Below, one piece after another: positions 21,591 through 33,000 of a stretch of DNA of 64,000 nt. Below the pieces are notes generated by a model. The model had not been told where the DNA came from and did not search any database. It was given only the letters and a program-made list of their open reading frames with translations. This DNA comes from Branchiostoma lanceolatum (taxonomy: Eukaryota; Chordata; Leptocardii; Amphioxiformes; Branchiostomatidae): the NCBI RefSeq assembly GCF_035083965.1, contig NC_089732.1, positions 13,502,924 to 13,566,923 on the forward strand, read 5' to 3'. Each line of letters opens with the position of its first letter. Position 1 is the stretch's first letter. Position numbers and translations under genes: made by a program.

Positions 21591-22830
21591 GACGGACCAA
21601 GGGTTACGGTGACGGATTAAGGTTTATGGTGACGGATTAAGGGCAAGGGTATCGGACCAAGGGCTATGGTGACAGATTAAGGGTTATGGTGACGGATTAA
21701 GTGTTATGGTGACGGGACAAGGGCAAGGCTGAGGGATTAAAGGCTATCCTGACGGATTAAGGATTGTTATGACGTATACAGGGCAAGATTGACGAATCAA
21801 GGGTTACGGTGACGGATGGGGATGGATCATTGGCTATGTTGATGGATTAAAGGCAACGATGAGGGATTTAAGACTTTCGTAACGAATTAAGGGTTATGCT
21901 GTCGGATTAAGGGTTATGGTGACGGATTAAGGGTAAGGATGACAGATTAAGGGAAAGGGTGACGGATTATGGTCTCTGATGGCGGATTTAAGGACACGCT
22001 GACGGATAAAGGTTTGTGGTGATGGATAAAAGGGTTGTGGTGACGGATTAAGTGCTATGTTGAGGGGATTAAGGGCAACGCTAACGGATTAAAGACTTTC
22101 CTGACGGATTAAAGATTATCATGACGTATTAAGAGCAAGAGTGACATATTAAGGGTTATGGGAACGGATTAAGGATTATTAGGTCGCATTATTGGCTATG
22201 GTGACGGATTAACGGCAACGGTGAAGTATTTAAGACTTTCGTGACGGATTAAGGCTTATGGTGACGGAGTAAGGGCTAGGGTGACGGATTAAGGGTTACA
22301 GTGATGGATTAATGATAAGAATGACGGATTAATAGAAAGGGAGACGGATTAGGGTCTCCGATGGCGGATTAAAGGATACGCTGACGGATAAAGGTTTATG
22401 GTAACGGATTAAGGGAAAGAGTCATGGATTAAAGCCTATGGTGACGTATTAAGGGTTGTGGTGACGGATTAAGTGCTATGTTGAGGGGATTAAGGGCAAA
22501 GCTGACGGATTAAAGACTTTCCTGACGGATTAAAGATTATCATGACGTATTAAGGGCAAGAGTGACGTATTAAGGGTTATGGGGACGGATTAATGATTAT
22601 GAGGTCGGATTACTGGCTATGGTGACGGATTAACGGCAACGGTGAAGTATTTAAAACTTTCGTGACGGATTAAGGCTTATGGTGACGGAGTAAGGGCTAC
22701 GGTGGCGGATTAAGGGTTACAATGATGTATCAATGATAATGATGATTACGGATTAAGAGAAAGGGTGACAGAATATGGTCTGTGCTGTCGGATTAAGGGT
22801 CATGGCGACAGATTAAGAGTAAGGATGTTC
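21590..22830 (+). repeat. 20-bp minisatellite with higher-order repeat
   Basis: About 60 degenerate copies of a 20-bp unit, consensus GTGACGGATTAAGGGTTATG. A block starting AGTGCTATGTTGAGGGGATT occurs at 22051 and 22472, 421 bp apart (21 units plus 1 bp), with matching variants in between. Another variant (AGACTTTCGT) falls at about 21871, 22233 and 22654. No frame is kept open through the array. Confidence 0.95.
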
Positions 22831-23084
22831 ATGTACCACCGGAAGAGTTCATTCTCCCAAGGGGGTGGCTTTTACAAAACAGTCCATTTCAAAACAGTCA
22901 TTTCTTGCAAGGGGAGGGAGATGAATTATGCTGTATTTCAACTACGTACTTAGAAATGTTACCTTTCCCCCACATAAGTTACACTAAAACGCAAACCTGT
23001 TCATATTTGCTGAAGCAGCTAATATTTATCTCTAGTTTACTACTGTACCTCCTACATTTGTCAAGTTTATGTATTCTTATGTAT

Positions 23085-23190
23085 GGTGTCTTATAAGCCC
23101 GTATGGGCTGGGCGACTTTTGTCGCAGGACACGGAAATAAACATTCATTCATTCATTCATTCATTCATTCAAACATTCATTCATTCACAT
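23085..23190 (+). mobile_element. LINE/SINE 3' tail with (CATT)n
   Basis: GCCCGTATGGGCTGGGCGAC, a short palindromic motif, then 'cacggaaataaa' followed by repeated CATT. A fixed 3' hairpin plus microsatellite tail is typical of CR1/L2-type retroelement 3' ends. The body to the left is not clear. Confidence 0.55.
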
Positions 23191-23650
23191 GACGGGAAAC
23201 AAAGAATATATAATAGCTGTGACATGGAACCTACATGCATCATATAAATGTATGTTGTGGGAGAGGAATTTCCATCTTTTACGCAACCACAACATATGAT
23301 GCTTTAAAACATTTGTTTAATATTACACTCAATACAGTTATGGGTCATTGGACCTTACATTAGCGGGCTTTAAATACTATTGCGGCTACTGCATTTCTTA
23401 ACAGTGATTATTTCCCCATAACTAAACTACCTAAAATGTGTCAATAGAGATGCTACATGTATATATGCACGTATATCACAGACTTTACAGCGTTAAGGAA
23501 ATCGTCTAGTAGATCTTTTCGACAATGCAGGACTTTTTAAAAGAGTGATACCTTTAATGTGCAACTTACAGAAAATTTCTATTGAAATATTCTTTGGGCT
23601 TTCTTTTGGCTTTTACAGTATTTTAATTCATTTCATGTCTAAATACGGTA

Positions 23651-23968
23651 ATGCTTAGGTCACAATTGCAAAGGTGCCCGTAGGGGGTGTGGTCCCGGCC
23701 AGGCCCAGAAGACACAAATTTGTCCTGGTAGACTGCCAGAAGGGTACCTCTCGGTGTTCTCCCGATAAGGTCACAGCGCCTATTTGTTACCGGGTCCCGC
23801 ATTGATTTTAACTCCGTGTTAAAAACTTCCAGGGCCCTGGTCATGCCCAAAAATAGCCTTTTAGCCGCAGGGTGCCCCATGGGGCTATATAGGGGTAACG
23901 CCCGAAAGTTTAAAAAAATGCTGTGAACTGCCCGGCAGGGCCCCTTTTTCCAATTGTGACCTAAGCAT
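23651..23968. mobile_element. 318-bp MITE downstream of GET3
   Basis: Perfect 18-bp inverted repeats: ATGCTTAGGTCACAATTG at 23651-23668 and its complement at 23951-23968. The interior is GC-rich. An 85-codon minus-strand frame runs through it but ends at the element's edge and has no recognised domain. It sits 53 bp from the GET3 stop codon, so it is probably in or just after the 3' UTR. Confidence 0.85.
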
Positions 23969-24020
23969 AAGGATCAACACTTAATGATATTCATTGTTCA
24001 GATCTTCCCAAACTTGTGCT

Positions 24021-27000
24021 CTATAATGGCTGTCCTGCCTGGTAAGGCTCGAGGATGTGTCTTGAGAAATGCTTCACCTTCTCTATCCCCCGCACCTCGT
24101 GGTTTAACAGCGGCAGCTTCGTAATGTGGAAGTCTTCATACAAGTCTTCAATCTGTGGCAACAACAGGAAACGATCATTTAAAAGCTCAGAGGAGGAAAT
24201 AAAATCAATTGACAACGAGAGGTAGCAAGGTATCCATGCTATTCTAGCTCGGGTTTATGCTCCTCTGATCGCTTTCCTGCCAAATAGTCTGTCACCTGTC
24301 ACCATTTTGGCCCTATCAATAATCTCTGGTGTGGAAAATTTTTAGAAGCAGTGAACTCCAGAATATCTGACTGTTCGATCCCTGTTACCATGGTGTTTCA
24401 AAGGAGCCAAATAGACCTCTCACATAACCTTTCTGTGAATATTGAGATGCTAAGCTAATCTTGATCAAAGTGTTACTACTGGGTGCCAGCCTACTTGGGG
24501 GGGGGGGTATAGGCAACAGAAAAGATGGGAAGATTATTAATTTTCAAGATAATATCAGAGAATGGACCGGCATGACACTAAGTGAAACCAAAAAGTAAAA
24601 AGGGTGGAGACAACTGGTTGCCAGATCTCCTGTGGTGTCGTAACATTCAAATACTTAGAATAAGAGACAGATGAGACGAGAGCCAGACAATTTAACGACC
24701 CAAGGAACAACTTTGGAGCTAGAATAAGAACCCATTATTCCCTACATGTATTTTGGCATCACCAGATGTCAAGGTTCAAGACGGATACCAGACCCTGGCT
24801 AGCCTAGATTAGCCTGGAGTCCAGCCTCTTAGCTTTGGTACGCTACCCCGCAAACAGGGCCAGCATGGTAGTGATGTTGGGAGTGGACCAAAGCTAACAA
24901 GGCTAGACTCCAGGCTAAGCCTGGATCCTGTCCTGAAAAGACACTAAGTTCAAACATAGGTATGGAACACAAAGGCTCACCTGGTCGAGGTATTTACACT
25001 GCATTTTGTACCTGGCGGCGCACATCCTACAGGGCTGGTCCTGCTGGGTGGGGAACAGCAGCTGGTTCACCACGATGTTGTGGGTGTCGATGTTACACTT
25101 GGTCAGTTCCTGCACCAATCTCTCGGTCTCGTACAACGACAAGAACTCGGCGATACACACACACACGAACGTCGTCTGGTCCTAGAGAAATTGGATACAA
25201 ATTGATGAAGTAGAGAATTGGAAACGGAAAGATGATATGATGATATGATGGCACGCCTGTAAAGCTATCGATTTTTGGCGAATTTTTTTGCTTGATAACA
25301 AAAAAAAATTCTCCAAAAATCGGTATTTCAAAATAAACTTGTAGGCACGCGTCATTCTTGAAGTATTACTATCATGTACATTCCTGCAAAGTTATATTGA
25401 TAAACATCGGAGCAAAAGCCAAGGAGGGCGTTTTTTTCTAAAAAAGGGGCGTGGCCTTATAGATATTGATGACGTAATGATGACATCATACTAATTTGCA
25501 TAAATTATCACCTTGCTATCAGGTACTACCTTAAAAAAATCAAGGTTGAGGAAGGTTTATACAGCTTAAAAAAGTTTTTTTTCAAAAATATCCCAAAATT
25601 CCTCAGCCACCCTTCAACAATACCTTAAGCACTGAGCGTGCCTACCGTGTATAAAGAAAACAGAAATAAATAAATAAAAGTAGAGAATTGGATACAAATG
25701 GATGAAGCAAGGCCACATGTACACAAATCTATTTTCTTATTTCATTTGAATTTTTCAAGATTTTCTAATTCTTGAATACAGTACACTCTACAGCTTGGTT
25801 TGCCTGTATGTGCTACCTCCATCATGAAGATTTAGTAAAAAGAGTGATCAACAAAATCACATCAATAACGGTAGCTACACTATTCAACAATCTTTTGCAA
25901 GCAGGTTTCACATACTCACAAAGCCTTAAAGAAATAAAAAATAAAAGTACACTTCCAACAAAATTGCTACCCAGGCCTTAAAGAGAAAACAGGCATGTCA
26001 TCAACAATTTTGTACCAACAACAAGGCATATACATCAACAGCCTTGAGAACAGACAATGAATTGTATTCATCAACTACTTATTGAATAATAAGATTAGTC
26101 TGGATATAAAAGATCTTTTAAATATATCTTTCTTTCAGTACTAGTCATCCCTAATATGTCTATATCTATAGCCTTCATGGTGTCCTTAAGGCCACACCAA
26201 TTTAATTTCTTGGTAAGAAATTAAAAAAAAAAATTTGGAAAAAAAAATTCATGAAAATTTTTTTTCTAGAATTTTTTTTTGGGGGAAAATAAAAATCTGT
26301 TAACCAAGAAATTAAATTGGTGTGGCCTAAGCTTCTCGTCCTTGATAAATGATTACGCTATGAAACAAATCAAGGAGACGGATTCAGATGAATTTCTTGC
26401 AGACAAAACACAATGAATTTCAATGGCAGACAAATCATCATGCATGGAAGATACAATGAAAAAGTCTGAAAAAAGTGGCTGATGAAAGTTGCATCACTGT
26501 GTATGGAAAAGTAGCAAGAAATTGAAAGCCAATGAATCATAATGCAGAAGCTTCATCATAGTATGCAGAAATGTCATATTTATCTCCATGAAAAATGGAG
26601 ATATTGTTTTTGGTGTGTCTCTGTGTCTGTCTGTCTGTGTGTGTTTCGTTTCCGGACTATTGTAGCATAACTCAAGAACCTCTAGATGGATTACGATGAT
26701 ATTTGGTATGTGGGCGGGTGTTGTAAAGCCAAAATTCAAGGTTGATTTTGGGCCCCCTGGTATGTGACCTTGGTACTGCAGCAGAACTTCAATTTTTGGA
26801 TCTGGATTTCCTTGGGGTTTTTCATTCTGTTCTTCATGTGATATTGTAATGTAATTGACTTACTTGTTTGTAAAAATGCAAAAAAAGATATAAGATAAAA
26901 GAAGTTTACATTACTTTTAATAGTTTATGACATGCCAGAAGCAGGCCCTAACATAAGGGGCATTACATGTACTAGTATATAACCCCTCATAGGGCATAGT

Positions 27001-30000
27001 GCCCAGAGGTTCTTCTGTTTCTTTACTGTAGGACAACTAGACTGAAGGGTGGCTAGTAGTGGACAAGACAACTGAAGGTCTTCTTAAGATGTACAGCTGA
27101 CCATAAAGACAACTCTGTAAAACAGCAAATCCTTTTGACCAACAGGAGGCTTCAGTCTTATTCTAAAGCTACATTGTTCTGGTCAAATGCTGTTTAAAGG
27201 AGTCCTAAACTCCAGAGGGGGGAGTTATTTTCCAATAGATGGTAATTTTAGGAAGTAGAAATGAATATTTTTTACAGTATACGATAAAGTACCCACTAGT
27301 CCCGTGCGCATCCAAAAGCATTCAGTATTCTACCAAATTCCCCAGGTGACCCTCAGCCTATGTGTTTTTTTACAATGTGCTTGACAACGCCTGACAAAAG
27401 TCAGATTACAAAAAGAATGTCAGGGTGGTTAAGAAAAACTTGTCTTCCTATGTGTTCTTTAATATCTTATTAACAATTGGCCTTATTTACGCCGAAAATA
27501 TCCACGTTTAAAAATGTATGTTTACGCATAGGGAATACACTGGTAGGGTCTGCAGGGGTTTAGTGAGTATCATATTGTTTTAAAAACACACCTTGTGTAA
27601 TTCACCACAAGCAGAATTCTGAACAAAATCGGCTGATTATGTATTGATTGATACATAAACTAGTGGAAAATAACACCGCCTTCTGGAGTTTAGGACTCCT
27701 TTAATGAAGCTATGATCTCAGGACTGCAATTGTCAGTTCTGGGCAGATTTTCCAGTGGTTCAAAACCAAGGGACTACTTGACCATCGTGAGGAATTTACC
27801 AAAAATTCCAACACTTTGCAGAATATTTTTAAAATCTGTGTGTGTATGAGTGTGTGCTTATGTGTGTGTGAGGCATGTGTTTGGTTGTGTGTGCATTTGT
27901 GTGTGTGTGTGTGTTTAAGTGTATGTGTGTGTTTGTGGGAGCATGTGTGTTTGAATGTATGTTTACGTGAGGCGTGGGGTGTGTTTAGTGTGTGTGTGTT
28001 TGTGTGTGTATGTGTGAGCACATGGGTTAAAATAAGAAACCTGCAATGTGCATTTTTAGGATTAGTTTTGAAGATTTTGTGATTCATAGACATTTTGTGT
28101 TATGAAGATATACAACTAAAGCATCAGCTGAATCATGAGTGAACGTTACCTGTTTTTAGCCACTAGCAAATATTTCAAATGTTTTGGATGTATAAATGCA
28201 CTTAGAATGAATTGTTTTATGAAAAAAGGGAAGAGTTGGGGAAGGTTTAACATTGCTTAAAAGACACAAGGTGTGTTGTTTAGGGGGTACGTTTTGCGTG
28301 TTTTGGCCGTTAACTTTAGAACAGAAAAAGGGACCTTTATATTTGATTGATTTGTATGTTTATTATTTGGCAGATTCATTCAGCATGATTAGAAGTGTGT
28401 ATAGTATTTACATGTACTTCACAATATGTATGTGTAAAAAACAAAAATTCTACTTTTTGCAGTGAGCCTTAGCAAGGCAAACTGAATTCGACTGTGTATG
28501 GTAGTGCTGTGTACCTAAATATGTGTTCAGGTTCAGGTCTGGATTTAGATCCAGAGGTCCAGGTTCAGGTTTGGACTTATATAAGTCTGGACCTGAACCC
28601 ATGGCATATGTGTGCTGAAAAATTGTCTTTCCTGTTACATATAAAATTGCATATTGGCATATTTTTTACTTGCAATTTGAAAACTGAATACATATGTATG
28701 CGAAATTATATACAGTCAGCATTAAAAACAAAAGTTCAGTTATAAACACAAAAACAGCAAGGTTTTCATATTTTTCCAGTGCAAATTTCACGATCTAATT
28801 AAAAGAAGGTTTAAGATGGTTTAAAACAAAAAGGAGAGTATATGCAAGAGATTTTTTTCTTCAAATCCGGACTTGTTTCCAGACGTTTAGGTTTTTTTGG
28901 ACTTGAACCTTAACGTTAGGTCCAGTCCAGATCAGGTCCGTAGGTACGCAGCACTAGTGTATAGTGTGTAATACAGAATGTAAGATTTAGTAGTGGCAAA
29001 TATGCCACATGCCAGTAACAGCCAGTTCAATCATGAACATCGTAAGATAATGTGATATGATAACATGTGTGGTGGGGAGGGGGGCTGAACACTTTCAATC
29101 TTCAACAATGGGTGAAGCAATGAGCTGAGACTTTAAAAATGGGTGCAAAAGGGACACTAACATACCAAACATTACCGGAAAACAATATCATGTTTCGGAA
29201 TATCATGTTTCCGAAAATAATTTCATCAGGTTGGTAGAACATAGGATATTTGGTATTTCTTTTAACACAACCAGGTAATCTCACCTGCTGACATTTCGGT
29301 GTCAAGTACACCAGATCCCAGAAAAGACAGGCACAACAAGAAGAGAAGAAATCTGCAGTCATGGACCATATTGCTAGAAACGACTGCGTCATTGACTGGG
29401 AGGGGGCCAAAGTAATAGACAGAGAGGACAACAGACGCATCCGTTGGATTAAGGAGGCAGTATGGATCAGGAAGTCATCACCAGTGATGAACCAAGACGA
29501 GGGGGGATACAAGCTCAGCCACGTTTGGGATTACGCTCTCACCGCAAAAGCACCACCTACATCGGCTACTTATAGCGGTGAGAAGCAGTACTCCAGTCAG
29601 AAGCTCTGAAGAAGGTGTCTGACAGACACCGAAATGTCAGCAGGTGAGATTACCTGGTTGTGTAAAAAGAAACTCCAAATATCCAATATCATGTTTGCAT
29701 CTTACATGAAGCCACCATATGGGACAGAAATGTGCACTACCCAACTGTAACACAAGCTAGTATATGGAACAATCAGTTGTGACTTAATCATTATCCAAGG
29801 GTTTTATGATAAGGTTTTTTTTCGATTTCACAAAGCACAGAAACTGCCTTTAAAAATAACACACCAGTTTTGTACAGTAAGTACAAGCTGCATGGTCTCT
29901 TTTTGATGTGTGCGGTGGGTTCTTTGACGTGCATGAGGTATGGCTTTCCTGAAACACAGGACCTCCGGCGTTATGTCCGACAGGACAACCCTAACCAAAG

Positions 30001-33000
30001 TTAGATACACATGTTTACCACTCCTGAGTCGAGTGAGGAAATAGTGCCTTTCCCAAGAGATCAACATTGTGGCCTGCTAGGGATTCAAACTCAGAACCTT
30101 TCGATTCTAAGTCAAGTCTAATTAATAAGATCTTGTGATTATACTCACCAAGTTAAATGCAACTGATGTAGAAATAGACTGCTAAAAAATTTTTGCAGCT
30201 GACATTGCCATACTCCATATATAAGTACTGGCTGAATCAGTCATAAAAATATCATACAGATCCATCAACAGCTTCTTGAGTTATGTTGTCCACATACAAA
30301 TACACATCCACACAAAGTCCGCTGCAGTACCGACGGACAATGCCAGTTCAACCATTTTTGAACTTGACCTCCGTTCCCACAACATCTACACACCTGCAAA
30401 AAATCATCAAGATCTATCAACGTTTCCGTCACTTTGTTTGCCTACATACAAACACAAAAAATGCAAAGTCCGCTGCAGTACTGTTGAAAAACGCAATCTG
30501 AACCATTTTCGAACTTGACCTTCCTTTGCACAACCACTAAACACCTACCAAAAATCATAAAGATTCATTGAAGCTTTCTTCAGTCAATGTCAGTTATGCC
30601 CCCGATACATACAGACCCACCCAACAGATTTTTCAACCGAAAACATAATCTTCTCCGAGTACAAGCACTCGACAAAGATAACAAGGTATTAGAAGAAAAT
30701 GCTGTAACTCAACTCTCCCTCTAATCTTCTCTACTAGTACTGACCCTAATTGATTTCAGTCAGTGATACATGTACACACACACCAGTCATACCATAGATC
30801 AGTACTATGATTTCCAGGCAAATTTTTGCCAAAACTGTCACACACTTGACCTGGCTTGATCGCATGGTTCAAGGTCATAACTCTCACTGTTTCTTGAATA
30901 GTGATGCGTACCTAAACCTCAGACCTGGTCCGGACTGGACCTAACGTTTAGGTTCAAGTCCAAAAAAACCTAAACGTCTGGAAACAAGTCCGGACTCGAA
31001 ACAAAAAATCTCTCGCTTTAAGTTATATTCCCTTTTTCATCATAAACCTTCCTTAGATCATGACATTTGCAATGAAAAAAATATGAAAATATTGCTGTTT
31101 TCGTGTTTTATAACAGCTGAACTTTTGTGTTTACTACTGACTGTATATAATTTCGCATACATAGTTTTCAAATTGCATGTAAAGATATATTGCCAATTTT
31201 TGTAACAGGAAAAAAAATATTTTAGCACAAATATGCCATTGGTTCAGGTCCGGACTTTCAAGTCTGGACTGTCAAGTCCGGACCTGAACCTAAACCTCTG
31301 GACTCGAGTCCGAACCTAAACCTAAACTCGGGTTTAGGTACGCACCACTATTCTTGAAGTTGGTACTTTATAAACCAATTAGATCAATTAAGGGCAGCTT
31401 GTATATAGGATACAGTAAGAATATAATAATGTGTGATTCAACTCATGTAATGCCAGCTTGCTATGTCCACTTCTGCACTTACAAGGGGTAAGGCATGGTA
31501 AATGATGATTATAAGGTTTTTCTAGCACATATCAGGCTAGGGTCATCCCCTAGTCTTTTCAAGACATGTAGCAAGAAGTTTCTGTAGCATGCTATAGACA
31601 TAGCTCTAGATCTTCTCCATGACACATTTATATCCCATTTGGTGGCTGAAAGTACATGTAAGCTGCAGATCTGATGTTGTTACAATGGTAAAAAAATAAA
31701 AAGAGGTGAATCTTAAAACCAACTATAATGAGAATTTGCAATAAATTATTGCCTTGCAGTAAGGTATAGACCTTTCTCACGCGGCGGACATGATAGAATG
31801 AAAACGAGGCCCTTGTGACAAACATTAGACTGATTTTAACTGTCAATCACAATTAGCAGTTTAGCCAATGATTACTTGACAATTAGAGAATCGACCAATG
31901 AGGAAGTGGCTGCATGACCGTCAAATATTTGCATTTCTATGTTTTTATTTTGCATTTCTACGTTTTGACAGAGGAGGGCGGAGACTATAGGATCGGTCAA
32001 CGAAGCTCTAAATTGCTGCATCTTTTTTGTGCATTACATTAGTTGTAATATTGATACTTGGATATCATATTTGAAAACTTAATGCGATTTAGGAGGAAAA
32101 CTAAATCTGCACATTATTTTTGCTTCTTTGCCTCATTGGCCTCGTCTTCATTCTATCATGTCCGCCGCGTGAGAAAGGTGTATTTCCTGGAAAAAGAAAG
32201 AAGGTCCATACAAATGTAATTCGTAGAACACTGCAATCTAAATTGTTAAGCTAACTGCATGTGGGTCTGAATAAACACTTACCGGATCCCGGAACTGTTC
32301 GTTGACTTGCCGAATGATTGGCAGCGTGTCCTCTAGTCGTGATGACATCTCGTCTGCGTTTATGTCGCCCAACCCCAGCAGACCTCCAATCTGTTCACAA
32401 GCAACACACATTGTTTAATCAAGTTTAATTAATGCTTCAGTTATGATTCACTGACAGGTAAATAGCTGCGTTTGCCTGGAAGGTTGGCGTTGCTATGCCA
32501 CATTTAAATACTTTATTACACGGTAGCAAAATTTCACGGTGCAAGGAAAATTGACTTTTTCACTGAACTTTAACTTTACGGTGGTGGCAAGTGATTTACA
32601 GAACGGCTGTATGAAGGAATCATAAATGATAACAACAGTTTTTTCACAGTGATGTTAAGTTCACAGTACAGAGGTGACCGTAAAAAACGTGAACATAAAG
32701 TTACAGTGAAAGAAACAAGAATTACAGTACTAGGGGTGGATACCGGTTCGGCTTAATAAGGTCCAAGTCCAAGTTTACATGTAGGTCCAGAGATTTAGGT
32801 TCAGGTCCGCGCCTGAACCTGGACCTGATCCTGTCCAGTTGATGTTTTGTTTTATTAGACCAATATTAAGCATAGAGAATTCATACTGACATGCACAACT
32901 ATAAAAGTTCTTGGGGAGAAGACTTTAAAGATAATCCAGTGTTTGATATTTGAATATTGCACTTATTTTAAATGCCTGTTTTGTCAGAGGGGAGACTCAA

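Noticed and set aside
23623..23880. 85-codon minus-strand frame downstream of GET3
   Set aside because: Confined to a MITE with perfect TIRs; no start context or known domain.
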